Notes: generated by a model not told the origin, from the letters alone. Positions 1-13,187 are shown, numbered from the stretch's first letter. The stretch: 64,000 nt of DNA from Neocallimastix lanati (nom. inval.) (GCA_016946835.1 JACVTC010000116.1:452501-516500), one strand, 5' to 3'. Numbers and translations: made by a program.

Positions 1-1136
1 AAGTTAATCGCTAATTCTATTATGGATACTTTGAGCATAGAATATTCAATGACTCTGGCTAAACTACGTATCATTCTATTATATATAAATTAAATTTAAT
101 ATCTTTTGTCCATCAAAAAAAATTATTTTTTTTTAATAATTAAAATTAACTATTTCCATCTTTTTTTTTTTATAAAAAAATAAAAATTAATAGCTTTCTA
201 TTATCAAATTGGAATTATCTTTATTAAAATATTTTTTTTCCATTGAAGGCTAGTCTATCACTTAATAATGAATTAAATAAACCTACAAATAGTTGGTATA
301 TTAAAAATTATGAAAAATTTTGAAAATTTAAAAAAAAAAAAAATTAAAACAAATTAAATAAAAAAAATTTAAAAATAATTAAAAAAAATTTTTTTTAATT
401 TGTAATAAAAAATTTTTTTTTAAATTTTTTTTGTATATAATAGTATATTTTAATTAAACCAAATATGGAAATTTATTCTATTTTTATTTATTTATTTATT
501 TATTTATTTTTTCTATTTCTATTTCCATCTTTTATTTTTTATTTTCTATTTTTTAGTTATTTCTGGTCACAAAAAAAAAAAAGTTCAAAATAAATATAAA
601 AAAAAAATTAATAATTTGTTTTTTTTTTTAAATAATCAATTAATGCTAATAATAAATTATTCAATAGAGAAATTATAGAAATTTAATGAATAAATTAAGA
701 ATTAAAAAATTTTAATATTAATATAATAATTATTATTGAATTTATTTATCTTAATCTTATTTTATTTTAAAAAAAAAATTTTTTTTAAACATTTAATAAA
801 TAGTTAATATTTATTTATATTTATATGTAATTAAAGTATATCAATAATTATATATAATTATAAAGTTTTAAATTTATTAATTTATTTAGATTTTAATATT
901 GATAATATATCTAAATATATGTGGAATGAATAGATTAATGTAGTAAAAAAAAATAATTAAAAGTTATAAAAACCTTAATAAAAATTAATTGCCTAAAGAA
1001 TATTCATTATTTTTTTTTTTTTTTTTTTAAATTTAATACAAACTTTCAATTATTATTATTTATTATTACCATCATTATTTAATTATTATTTATTATTATC
1101 TTTTATTTATTATTTATTATTTATTACTTAATTATT

Positions 1137-1175
<39 letters not shown>

Positions 1176-1800
1176 ATTAACGGTAGGCCGAAAAATAATT
1201 TCTTTATGATTATTTATCATTTTTACTATTTTATATTAAGATAACTAAATTGGAAGGTAAAATTTGAGCCTCTTTTTTTTTTTTTTTTTTTATATTTTTT
1301 TTTTTAATTTTTTTTACACCATTAAATTTAAATATTCATAAATTAACATATTAAATATTTATGAAAGGCCTTATTTTATTTTATTTTTTTTTCTTGAAAT
1401 CTATAAACTATTTAATTTTTAATTAATCAAAAATATTGATTAAGGATTTATCATTAATAAAATAGAAAAAGAAATATTTTTATTTTTATTTAATAAATTA
1501 ATAAATGTCTAGAATTAATTTAATATTTGTATTTTTATTTTTTTATTTTTTTATTTTTTGTTCCTTTTTATTTTATTTTGTTTTAAAAAAAAATATATTC
1601 CTTTTTTTATTATTTTTATTTTTATTATTATTTACATATGAAAGATTAAAAAAAAAAAAATAAAAATAAAAATAAATTATTTATTTTTAAAATTAATCGT
1701 ATAATTTTATTTTATTTTTATTAATTAATTAATCCTTCAATAATTCAATAACATTTTAGAGTGGTCAACATGAATACATACTAAAAACAAAAAACTAAAA
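1..1800. other. AT-rich spacer, no gene seen
   Basis: No supported gene on either strand. The stretch is almost pure A/T with long poly(A) and poly(T) runs (a T run at about 1137-1173) and short TTTA and ATT arrays. Short open frames here are low-complexity (Phe/Ile/Leu/Tyr or Lys/Asn) and are not supported as genes. Confidence 0.7.
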
Positions 1801-1805
1801 ATAAA

Positions 1806-2128
1806 ATAAATAGTAGAAATATGAATATTAAAGTACAGATGGAATAAAATAAAATAAAATAAAATAAAATAAATAGTTGAAATATAAATATAAAGTACAG
1901 ATTGAATAAAATAAAATAAAATAAAATAAAATAAAATAAAATAAAATAAAATAAAATAAAATAAAATAAAATAAATAGTGAAGTAATATAAAAAAATAAA
2001 GTATTAATAAAAATAAAATAAAATAAAATAAAATAAAATAAAATAAAATAAAATAAAATAAAATAAAATAAAATAAAATAAATAGTAGAAATATGAATAT
2101 AAAGTACAAATTGAATAAAATAAAATAA
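1806..2128. repeat. Compound minisatellite: 40-bp core between AAAAT arrays
   Basis: A core of about 40 bp (beginning AATAGTWGAAATAT and containing AAAGTACA followed by ATTGAATAAAAT) occurs near 1809, 1871 and 2081, with a more diverged copy near 1973. The copies are separated by pure AAAAT pentamer arrays of different length. The minus-strand open frame across it is an artefact of the pentamer array. Confidence 0.75.
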
Positions 2129-5100
2129 AATAAAAAAATGAATATTAATATTTTTATTTCAAATAATTAAAAAGTTCATCATTTAAATGAAATTTAATTT
2201 ATACTTTTATACTAATGAAATTATTTCAACTATGTATATTCTAAAAAGATAAAATATAAAAGCAAAAAATAATACTTTATATAAGAGAATAAAAAAAAAA
2301 CAATAAGGATTAATGAATTAATAGATAATTAATGAAATTATCTTTAACAAAAAATAATTATAATAGATTTATAAATTAGTAGAGGCTTTTTTTTTCATAC
2401 TTATATCTTATTATTAAATAATTAAGAAATTAAATTATAAATAATTAAATAATAAATAATAAATAATTAAATAATTTAATAATTAAATAATTAAAATATA
2501 TAATTAATAAATAATAAATAATTTAATAATTTAATAATTAAATAATAAATAATAAATAATAAATAATTAAATAATAAATAATAAATAATTAAATAATAAA
2601 TAATTAAATAATAAATATACATAAATAATAAATAATTAATAAATAATTAAAAAATAAATAATTAAATTATAAATGTATAATTATATAATAGATGATTAAT
2701 TAAAAATTTATTAATAATTTATATTTAATTCGTATTATTATCATTTATCATTCAACAATGGAATATATGGAATAGGACAATAGAAATTGTAGAACTTGGG
2801 TTTTTCATATCTTTTATAATTTTCATAAGATAAAAATATTAAAAAAAAAATTGACATTTTATTACTAATTATACTTTAATTGTTGGATATAGCCACAAAC
2901 ACTAATATTATATCATTCATTATTAAATAAATTATTTATGTATGAAAATAATGTAGTACAAAATAAAAGTAATTAATTAAAAATGGATATATTTGGATAT
3001 ATTAAAAAAAAAGTGAAAAAAAATATAAATATTTTTTATTTAATTTTATTTATTTTTAACAATCAGTAGATTTAGATATTTTTATTTATATTTATATTTA
3101 CAATTATATTTATATTTATATTTATATATTTATATTAATATTTACAATTATATTTATATTTATATATATATTTATATTTACAATTATATTTATATTTATA
3201 TATATATATTTACAATTATATTTATATACATATTTATATTTTATATTTACATTATATTTATATATATATTTATATTTTATATTTATATCTAATATTTATA
3301 TTTATTAATTATTATTAAAAAATAAATTTATACAATAATTTGATATTTAGAGAAAATATTAATTTTTAAAAAATAATGAAATATTCACTTATAAATATTA
3401 TATATCATTGTAAATTTAATATATATAAATATTTTATTTCAATATTAATATTTTGAATACTATCTTTTGATATAAGTTAATAATTTTACCTACATAGAAA
3501 GAATAATTATATAAAACAACAGCTATGATAGTATTAATACTAATAATAATACAAACTCAGATCTTAAAAATTAATGTTAATGTGGATTTTATTTTTACGG
3601 TAGTTCCTCCTTTTTTTTTTTTTTTAAATAAATAAAAGACAGATATTGTATGTGAATAAAATATTACTCATTTTTTTATGTCAAAGACGCTTTTGTGATA
3701 AGTATTTGATATTGTTTTAATAAATATTAATTTTATAAATAAATAAATTTTATTTTATTTTTATTTGTTATTAATACTATTTTACACTACTTGCACTATT
3801 TATTTTATTTTATTATTATTTTATTTTATTATTATTTTATTTTATTATTATTTACAATAATTCGTTAAAATTTAATTATTTATCATCTATTTTAATTTTA
3901 TTTTAATAAAATTTGATATATCCTTTCCTTTTTTTAAACTTTTATTTTATATTATTATATTTTATAAACTTTTTAAATCATACAAAATAAATTATATTAT
4001 AAATTAAATAAAAAAATTAATCCTTAGAGTTAATATAAAGATTTAATATAAATATTATTTATAAATAATAAATAATAATAATGTTTAATTATAATTTTTA
4101 ATAATATTAATTAATTATAATAATTTTTAATAATACTAATTAATAAAACTAATCCAAAATTAATATTTAATAATAATAATAATAATATTTAATAATATTT
4201 AATAATTAATAATTATAATAATAAAAGATATTTTATCTTTGGTTATTAATTATTGATTACTTTTTAATATTGATAATCAGCCGTTTCTAATTATGAATTA
4301 ATTATTGATAAATATAAATAAAAAAATAAAAAAATAAAAAAAAAAAAACATATGTATGTGCGTGTTTACCAAAAGTCATTTTCTGAATAATTTAAAATAA
4401 TAATAATAAATTAAAAGTATTATGAATATTTTTATTATAGAATAAAAAAAAAAAAACAATTGAGAATCATTTGAAACGGTAAGAAGAGTTAAATAGTTAA
4501 GATTATTATTAAATTGATGAAACTAACAATAGAATTATTAATAGGTAAATAAATGAATAATTAATTTTATTTATTTTTATGATACAATAAATGATTGAAA
4601 TAATAATTAATACTTAATAATTAATAAAAAATATATATATATATACAAGATAAAAAAAATGAAAAAGAAATAATTATGTTTAGATATAACGATTAATACA
4701 TAATAAAAGTCTTAATAAAAAATTCATATATTTTTTTATTAGTAAAATATTAAAATAGATTGAAATGAAAAATAAAGTTCATATTCTATAAGAAATAATA
4801 ATAATATTATTATTAATAATAATTCAAATAAAATATAATGAAATTAACCATTTTATTTTATTTAATTATTATTATTTTAGTTGATTTTTATATGTACCTA
4901 GATAAGTTTTATTTTTATTCTAATATTTTATAACATTCTAATGATTAAAAAAATTTAATCATGGTATAAAAAATAAATAAATAAATAATAAATAAATAAA
5001 TAATAAATAAATAAATAATAAATAAATAAATAAATAAATAATAATTAAAATAAATTTATGATAGTTAATAAAATTATATTACAATATTAAAACATAATAA

Positions 5101-5792
5101 AAAATAAATAAAAATAAATAAAGCTTTTTTCATTTTTCTAAAATAATTTCTATTTGTATTTATTATCTTACACATAATGTAAATATTTAATATATATTAT
5201 AATGTAAATTAATATATTTGAAGATACATTTTTTATTTCTATTATAAGAAAAAATGACATATATTAATAATAAATCTATCCAATATATTATTTCTTAATT
5301 TAATATATATTAATTATATGATAAAATATAATAAATAAATAATAAACATTATAAATATGTGTTTTTTTTTTCTTTTTTTTTAAGCTCCCTTTTTTTTTTT
5401 AGCATAATATTAATATAAGTATAGATGATATAAATTATAATAATAATGGAAATACCAATGAAATTATTTTTTATGTAAAGGCTAATAAGTTTTATAATAA
5501 ATAAAGTTTATAATTTCATTAAGTTAAATGAAAATATATGTTTTAACTATTAATGGAAAGTTTAAGCTTATTTTATAATTAATAATAAATTAAAAAACTT
5601 TAAATTATATTAAAAATTTTTAAATTTTTAAATTGGAAAAAAGGAATTAAAATATATATATATATAAATATAATATTATATAATATTATAAATATAATAA
5701 ATTATTAAATAGAGCTTTTTTTGTATATATATTTATTTATTCTTTATTGATTTATTTATTTACTTATTTACTAATTTATTTTATTGTATATT

Positions 5793-5895
5793 TTTCATAT
5801 TAGTCTTGCTTGATGTGAGGTCACGCATCGACACTGAAATAGTAGGCAAAGAATTCATTGATAGAGACTGGAAGTCTTCTCATTAATCCCAATCT
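5793..5895 (-). repeat. Fragment of dispersed repeat family B
   Basis: An island of normal composition inside AT spacer. It matches the reverse complement of about 51700-51787. Both copies share the identical 19-mer TTTCATATTAGTCTTGCTT (5793-5811 here; 51769-51787 on the other strand), followed by roughly 75 bp of diverged but alignable sequence. I read it as a truncated, inverted copy of the element at 51.65-52.1 kb. Its nature (solo LTR, SINE or other) is unknown. Confidence 0.7.
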
Positions 5896-6593
5896 AAAAA
5901 AAAAAAAAATTATTTATTTATTTATTTATTATTTAAATTAATGGAAAGAGGATTATTAATATGATATTTAATATAGTTTGTCTGGCTAATATATTTTAAT
6001 AACATATATGAATCATATTATATAACATCTATAAATCATATTATTTATAAAATATAAATTATATATGGTATATTATATATTATAAATCAAAAAAATTTTT
6101 TAATATATATTAATATATAGAACTAAATAATCTTATGATATATATATATAATATATTAGTAATATATTAGTATATATATTTTTTGATATTTTATATTAAG
6201 TTATTTTAATAGAATTATTTTAATAAATTTGTAATTACCATATATTATTTTTTCTATTATTTTTATTATTTAGATAATAGCAATAATAACAATAATAATA
6301 ATAAAAAAATATATAAATATAAAATTTCACTTTTTTTTTATCTTTTGAATTCTTGAAAATTTTAAAATAAAAAAATTTAAAACTTAACTGAATTAGTGAC
6401 AAAATTATTAATTAAAAAAAAAAAAAAAGGTATATATTAATGTGATAAAAAAAAAAATATTTAAATAATAAATAATTTTGAAGAATAGAAATAATTAAAA
6501 AATTTGAAAATATATTTATATTTAAAATATATGTATGCAAAATATTAAATCTAACATTATTTTATTATTAAATATATTTTTTATAGCTTTTTA

Positions 6594-6617
6594 ATAGTAT
6601 TTTTTAAAAAATACTAT
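6594..6617. repeat. 24-bp perfect palindrome
   Basis: The half-site ATAGTATTTTTT is followed immediately by its reverse complement with no spacer. It lies about 420 bp upstream of the gene at 7037. In DNA this AT-rich it could be chance or a transcription-termination-like structure. Confidence 0.6.
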
Positions 6618-7036
6618 AAAAAATAAAAAGGTGAAGAAAAAAAATAAAGAAGCAAAAATAAAAAGAAAAAAAAAGAGAAAATCAATAATATTAATAAAAA
6701 AAAATAGAAATCAATAAATAAAAAAAGAAATAAATATTAACAATAAAAAATTTATTTCTTTTTTTTTTTTTTTTATAATTCAAAAGTTAATCAACAAATA
6801 ATAATAATAATAAAATAATAGAATATAACGCAATAAAATAAAAAAATATTAATAACAAAAAAAAAAATATAAAGAATAAGAAAATTTGCAAAAAAAACTT
6901 TACAAAAAAAGATTAGAAAATAAAAATTGACACACAATTAAATATATATTACTTATTATAATAAAAAAAAATCCGTTATTTCAAGAACCTATATAAAAAT
7001 AAAATATATATAATAAAAAAAATAAATAAAACCAAA

Positions 7037-7915
7037 ATGAAAAAAGTTGAAACTCAAAGCTCTGCCGATTTAATAAACAATTTATTATTAAATTTAGACA
7101 ATTTAAAAATTCAAAATGAAACAAATAACGTTAAAATTAGCGTTGACTTTAGTTTACAAGAACAATTAGATATGTTACAGAAAGAAACTCAAAAGCTTAC
7201 TAACCAATATACCCAAAAAAATACAACAAAAAGTAAAAAAGGAAAGAAGATACCACCACCAATTATTACTGGATCTTATCAAAAAAGGAATACAAAGTTT
7301 CAAACTATTGATGATCTTTTATTTGAACTTAATAATGCTTCAATGAAAGTTTTCGGTGAAAGTCAAACCCCTTCCACAAGAAGTAGTAAAAGTAGAAAGG
7401 GTTCATTTGTTGATCCACGTCGTTTTTCTGATCCATATAAATATACAATTTTATCTACTTTAGATGAAACAGTAGATGGTGAGGAAGAAGAAGATTCAAT
7501 TTATACCCTTAAAACTCCTATGACTGCTTTACCATACTACGGTAGAAAAAATAACTTTAATAATATGAAGGTTCCTGTAAATACTTATATATCACCAAAA
7601 TCCGCTGGTACCTTAAGAAATCGATCTTATTCTCAACCAGAACGTTACACTTGTAGTAAGACTACCTTAAGTGAGAGTACTTCTTTAAAATGTAACATAG
7701 AGCAAAGTGATAGAACCTCGACAAAGTATATTATGAAACTTCATAATAGTATTAGTAATGAAAAAAGTAATAATCAAAGTTTTGTTAAACCACCAAGATC
7801 TACTTCTATTGGTAAAAGTCATGCAGCTAATTTAAATACTAAAAGAAAGGGAAATATGGGTTTGGAAAATAAGCCATCATTTCAATCTGATATAACTTTA
7901 GTTAACGAAGAATAG
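7037..7915 (+). CDS. Uncharacterised Ser/Lys/Asn-rich protein with 14-3-3-type motifs
   Basis: I do not recognise this 292-residue single-exon gene. The start is the first ATG of the frame, directly after A-rich leader. Residues 10-60 are Leu/Gln/Asn-rich and could form a short coiled coil. Residues 63-72 are a Lys-rich basic patch leading into IPPP. An acidic run (GEEEED) lies at about 148-153. Basic-directed phosphorylation sites are clear: RKGSF near 120, RRFSDP at 128-133 and RSYSQP at 196-201. The last fits the family consensus R-S-x-pS-x-P for 14-3-3 binding exactly. There is no signal peptide, membrane segment or recognisable fold. It is probably a disordered, phosphorylation-regulated cytoplasmic or nuclear protein; that is inference. 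Codon use is balanced and clearly unlike the flanking AT noise, so the gene is real even if its function is unknown. Confidence 0.8.
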   Translation: MKKVETQSSADLINNLLLNLDNLKIQNETNNVKISVDFSLQEQLDMLQKETQKLTNQYTQKNTTKSKKGKKIPPPIITGSYQKRNTKFQTIDDLLFELNNASMKVFGESQTPSTRSSKSRKGSFVDPRRFSDPYKYTILSTLDETVDGEEEEDSIYTLKTPMTALPYYGRKNNFNNMKVPVNTYISPKSAGTLRNRSYSQPERYTCSKTTLSESTSLKCNIEQSDRTSTKYIMKLHNSISNEKSNNQSFVKPPRSTSIGKSHAANLNTKRKGNMGLENKPSFQSDITLVNEE

Positions 7916-9405
7916 AATGAAAAAAAAATTATTTTTGTAAAATATTTTTAATTTTTTTTTAAAAGAAGGAAAATTATTACGCATTAAATATAATTAATAA
8001 TAAAAACAAAAGAATACCACTTTTTATTATTTATTTATTTATTAATTTTTTTTTAAATAATTAAAATATAATATAACTTTATTTATTTTTTAATAATTTC
8101 TTTTAAAAATTAAAGGAAAAAATTTAAAGATAAAGATTATAAAATAAAAACGTATAGAATGAAAATCCTTTAAATTAATGTTTAAAGGATTATAATATAA
8201 CCGTTTAGTTTAAAAAAAATTATAAAAAAAAAAAAAAAAAAAAGGGAAAAAAAAAGTGTTAATAAATATATATATAATAATAAATCAAAGAAAGAAAGAA
8301 AAAAATATATATATATAAATTAACATTGAAAAAGCTGGATATTTTATTATTATTTTTTTTTTCTTTTTTAGTTTTTTTTTTTTTATTAATCTTTAAATTA
8401 TTTATTTTACTACAGAAAAAAATTTTTTTTATAATTTTTAAAATGCCTTAATTTATTTTAATATGAATTTTTTTTTTATTAAATATATATATATAGACTT
8501 TTAAATTTTTTAATTTTATTGACAAAAAATCTTTTAATAAAATTTTTATTTGTAAAGTGAATAAAAAAAAAAAAAAAAAAATTAGTAAATCCAAAGAAGT
8601 AATAATCAACTTAAAAAAAAAAAAGAAAAAAAAAAAAAAAGGAAAGAACGAAAAGGAAAATTAATATATATATTATTTTTTTGTTACTTTTTTTTTTCTT
8701 TTCTTTTTTTTTTTTTTTTAAAAAAAAAAAAAGAAAAAAATTAAAAATTATATAAAATTTTATTGCACTTAAAAAAAAAAGTACAAATAAATACGCAAAT
8801 AATTATAATAAACTTAAAGAAAAAAAAAAAAAGTATAATAAAAATAAAAAAAAAAAATTTTAAAAAATGATAAAATAATTAAATAAAAACAAAAAAATTT
8901 CAAAAAATATAAAAAAACATAAAAAAAATAATTAGTATTAAAAAATATTTATCAATATCAATATATATAATAAAATCAAATAAACGAAAAATTTTTAGTA
9001 TTACAGTATTATCAATATCTATAAATAATTCTATTAAAATCAAATTATTATTATTATTACATAACAAAAAGATGAATTGAGGAAATAAATTATAAATAAA
9101 TAAATAAAAAAAAAAAATGAGAGAACAAAACAAAAACAAACAAAAATAAATGCAATATGACAAACTCTTCCCTCTTAAAAAAAAAAAAATAAAATACATG
9201 ATTCATGTAAATAACATTATCCCCTTCGAAACAAAAAGAAAAAAAAAATTAAAAAGCTTTTTTTTTTTTTTTTTTTTATTAACATCCATCACAAAAAGTA
9301 ATTCTTAAAAATAAAATAAAATAAATATGTACAAAAAAAAATAATAATAATGGAAATAATAAGAAAAAAAAATATTACGAACAAATAAAAAAAAAAAAAT
9401 ATAAA

Positions 9406-9442
<37 letters not shown>

Positions 9443-9780
9443 TTTATGTTATTAATAATCTTTAATATAAAAGTGTTTTTTTTTTTTATTGAAGTGTTAT
9501 TTTATTAAAATGTTAATATATATATATATATATATATTTTTTTTTTATTTTTATAAATTTATATTATGAAAATGAAAATATATCTATAATAAATATTTAT
9601 ATAATGTTTATTATTATCTATATATTTATTATCTATATATTATAAATTTTAATTAATATGTTATTCATTAGTAATAAATTTAATCTATTTTAATAAAATC
9701 CCTGTCAAAAAACAAAAAAAAAAAAAAAAAAATAATAATAATAATATAAAATCAAAATTTAAAATCACTATAAATAAATG
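7916..9780. other. AT-rich spacer, no gene seen
   Basis: The 3' flank of the preceding gene, then A/T homopolymer-rich DNA. The Phe/Ile/Tyr-rich minus-strand frame at 8900-9199 has no domain, no codon bias and no conserved composition, so no gene is called. Confidence 0.65.
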
Positions 9781-9885
9781 GAAAAAGGTTTAAATAAGAT
9801 CAGAACAATTTAGGATTTGGTTAAAAGTATCAATTGAGTTAATAACTTGTATATAGGTTTTATTTGGGAGAGTACTTGCTTTAAT

Positions 9886-9917
9886 ATTTTATTAAGGATA
9901 AATATCCTCAATAAAAT
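9886..9917. repeat. Strong 32-nt hairpin
   Basis: Arms ATTTTATT-A-AGGATA and TATCCT-C-AATAAAAT pair with one A/C mismatch around a 2-nt AA loop. It sits in a slightly GC-richer stretch (about 9790-10080) of unknown origin next to retroelement debris. That stretch may belong to the same decayed element. No protein match was made for it. Confidence 0.65.
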
Positions 9918-10094
9918 AAAATATTTCTGGCAGAAATAAATGGAGTTTGTAAACAAATTCAAAAAAAAAAAAAAAATTTTTTTTATAACCAAAGAGAATC
10001 CGTCGCGGAAACCTAAGAAAAAAAAAAATACCAGACCAGATTTGGAATTAATAGATTATCAGACTTTTAAAAAATAAATTTTAATGATTATTAT

Positions 10095-10129
<35 letters not shown>

Positions 10130-10137
<8 letters not shown>

Positions 10138-10219
10138 ATATGTGTGTAATATCAATAGGTCTATTATATAAAAAAAAAAAAAAACTATAAATGTGTGCAA
10201 ATATCAATAGGTCTATTGT

Positions 10220-10251
<32 letters not shown>

Positions 10252-10285
10252 AATGTATGTAATATCAACAAGTTTATTGTAAAAT
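10130..10285. repeat. Three poly(A)-tailed tandem units
   Basis: Three related units of about 35-38 bp (ACCTTTAATATGTGTGTAAT, then ATCAATAGGTCTATT) start near 10131, 10183 and 10246. Each is followed by a poly(A) run of different length. The third is the most diverged (AACAAGTTTATTG). The arrangement resembles serial capture of a short transcript or slippage of a poly(A)-ended unit. Confidence 0.7.
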
Positions 10286-10299
10286 AAAAAAAAAAATTT

Positions 10300-10515
10300 C
10301 ACCTGGAATTTTTTATTATCCATCCTTTGATGAGGATTTATCTTATATAAATAAGTATAGCTGAATCCCAGAATTTAAAAGGGAAGTTTAGCTGAATTTT
10401 AGAAGAGTAGTAAGCACAATAATTTATTGTTTGGTTCAAATTCTTTCAGCACAACCGTTTGACTGAGGATTACCTGATATGGAGTGAATAAAAGTTGATA
10501 CCATTGGACTCTAAG

Positions 10516-10516
<1 letters not shown>
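10300..10516 (-). pseudogene. Copia-type integrase remnant
   Basis: Reading the minus strand gives the C-terminal part of an LTR-retrotransposon integrase: SNGI, then NPQSNGCAER, then INYCAYYSS and FPFKFWDSAIL. These correspond to the PQ-x-NG-x-xER block and the downstream P-F-x-FW segment typical of Ty1/copia integrases. Stops and a frame change interrupt it, so it is dead. The preceding core-domain Asp residues are not recognisable. A C/D-box-like pattern in the same DNA (TGATGA with nearby CTGA) was considered and set aside in favour of this reading. Confidence 0.5.
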
Positions 10517-10576
<60 letters not shown>

Positions 10577-10659
10577 TTTTTTGTTAATATATTCTGTTCC
10601 TCTATCAATAATCTAATGAGTAAAATTGTTTTTATTATTTATATTGGTATTATTGCGAT

Positions 10660-11025
10660 GATCAACAACAGAAATATTACTTAATAAAATTAATATAAGA
10701 TTCATCTTCAATATCATCAGAATTTTCTTCATCTTTATAAATATTAAAATTTTCATAATCATCAGCATTTTCTTCATTAATGTTACCAGAATGAAAACTA
10801 TTTTTTTTTTTTTTTTATTTTTTTTTTATAATTTTTCTTATTATTTTTAATATTATTATAATAGATTGAGCTACATTATCAGACTTAATCTGATTCCTTG
10901 TTTCATATCTTGCATATTTAATCTTTTGTTAGTATAAAGGTCAAAATACATTTGCAATTAAATGTCTCCCCAGAGGCTCAATCCATTAAAGTTTTCCTTT
11001 TGTTAGTTTTAAAATCTTTTTATAT

Positions 11026-11060
<35 letters not shown>

Positions 11061-11285
11061 TTTTGATGCGTTACTGAAATAAATATTTAATATCATTAAT
11101 GATCATCCTTTTTATTATTTTTTCATTTTAATTATTAGAATCCTCAGAATATACAAGATTTTCACAGTCATTGAAAGAAATAGGCTCATTGTTCTTAATA
11201 TCTTTTGGAGTCGATGAACTGGAACTTTCTTCAATTGTTTTTTTATTACCTTTTCTTTTTTCCCATTTTAAAAAAAAAAAAAATT
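10660..11285 (-). pseudogene. Decayed coding remnant, probably retroelement
   Basis: Minus-strand translation gives stretches of coding character broken by stops and poly(A) tracts. About 11135-11270 contains KWEKRKGNKK followed by an acidic Ser-rich run (EESSSSSTP). About 10865-11015 contains WIEPLGRHLI. About 10690-10800 contains an Asp/Glu/Asn-rich segment. Acidic Ser-rich linkers are common between integrase and reverse transcriptase in copia polyproteins, and an integrase remnant lies just downstream on the same strand. However, the order does not fit one simple element, so the assignment is tentative. Confidence 0.35.
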
Positions 11286-12229
11286 TAAAATAATTTAAAA
11301 TAAAAATGTAGTAATATAATTAAAAAATTTAATATAATTTAGGTCACTAACCATTGGAGACTCCTAAATCTGTTAAGAAGTCTAACACAAAATGTATAAT
11401 TTATACAATAACAATGTTACATTTTTAATATATAATTTATTTAATATATAATTTTATGATAAAAAGGACTCAATTATTTAATATTACATAGTGTTTCTAT
11501 TTTATATTATTTTACATGCTACATACACAATAAAATATTTATAATATCATAATGTTCAATATATATAAAATCATATAAACCTTTACTATAACAATTATTA
11601 ATAATAAATAATAAATAATAAAAATAAATATTATTTATTTAATATATTTTTAATAATTTAGAAAGAAAGAAAAAAATTATCATATAATATAATTCTTATT
11701 ATTTTTATTATTTGATAAATATTATTAATAATAATGAAATTACACATCAATTATTATTATTATAATTATTATTATTATTATTACTATTATTTCTAAAATT
11801 TATAATTTTATTAAAATAAACTTCATATGTATATATATAAAATGTATAAAATGTATATTTAAAAAAAAAAAAAAAAAACTATTTTTATTTATTTTGGGGT
11901 TTTTTCTGATTATAGATTTATGTATGTAAAATAAAACAAAATATATTTAAGGAAAAGAATCACAAGAAATAAAAGGAATAATTAATTATTATTTCATTGA
12001 TGACAGTTTCATTAACTGAATAGTTATAATTCTGGACCAAAAAAAAAAAAAATTTAAATATTTAAATGTTGAAAAAATGTTAAAATGTTTTTAAGGGGAA
12101 ATGTTTTTTTTTTTTTTTTTTTTTAAATATTTTTCAAGTAATCTTAACTATTTAAATCCTAGTTCTAGGATTTATGATCTATTTTAACTAAAAAAAAAAA
12201 AATATAAATTTTTAATCATTACACCAAAC

Positions 12230-12278
<49 letters not shown>

Positions 12279-12517
12279 CATTATTATACATTAATATATA
12301 GATTTAAACGGTGTAACATTTCACCCCATTTATACTACCAATAAAATTAAAATGTGTAATAAGGATTAAGTTTTAAGATATAAATTATTAAATATATAAT
12401 GATAAGTCTCCCCTTGACTAAAAAAAAAAAAAAAAAAAAAAAAAATTGTATAAAAGTATAAAATAATGATTAAAAAAAAAAATAAAAAAAAAAATAAAAA
12501 TAAAAAACTGAAACGAA

Positions 12518-12561
<44 letters not shown>

Positions 12562-12769
12562 GTTAATTGAAAAGAAAATGATTTTATCTTTTTTTTTTTT
12601 TTTTTTATTATTATTATTATTAAAATTTTAAAACTAAATTTATTATTATTAAAATTTTAAAACTAAATTTATTATTATTAAAATTTTAAAACTAAATCTA
12701 TTATTATTATTATATATATATAAAAAAAAAAAAAAAAAAAAGAAAGATGATGTATTAAATGATAATAAT

Positions 12770-12810
<41 letters not shown>

Positions 12811-12886
12811 TTTTTTTGTTTATTTTATTTTTTTTTAATATATATATTATTTTTTATTAAATGTTAATTGTTTTATATAGTTTGTC

Positions 12887-12920
<34 letters not shown>

Positions 12921-13150
12921 CTCTTTTCTCTTTTATAAATATATAAAATGAAAAATTAAATAATTATTTTTAAAAATGTGATATATATGTATGTATATAA
13001 ATATAATATTATTTATTTATTTATTATTTATTTTAATCAATTAATTTTAATATTTTTATTTTATTTATTTTTTATTTATTTATTTTTTTAATTTTTTATT
13101 TTTTTTTTTTAATAAAATTTTTAAAAGAAAAAATTTAAAAATTATTATAA

Positions 13151-13187
<37 letters not shown>

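Larger units (their letters stand above)
2129..7036. other. AT-rich spacer with simple arrays
   Basis: No supported gene. It contains irregular AAATAATTA-type arrays (about 2430-2670), a TTTATA-based VNTR with recurring TTTACAATTATATTTATA (about 3070-3300), AAAT/AATAAATA arrays (about 4970-5045), a repeat fragment at 5793-5895 annotated separately, and a 24-bp palindrome at 6594-6617. Confidence 0.65.

Noticed and set aside
1828-2109. 93-codon minus-strand frame
   Set aside because: Pure product of AAAAT pentamer arrays (repeating Phe/Ile/Leu/Tyr); no start context or domain.
8900-9199. 99-codon minus-strand frame
   Set aside because: Hydrophobic low-complexity translation of A-rich DNA, no codon bias, no conserved features.
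10325-10480. Possible C/D-box snoRNA (TGATGA with several CTGA)
   Set aside because: The opposite strand reads as copia integrase (PQSNGCAER, FPFKFWDSAIL), a better explanation, and the C box lacks the required purine.
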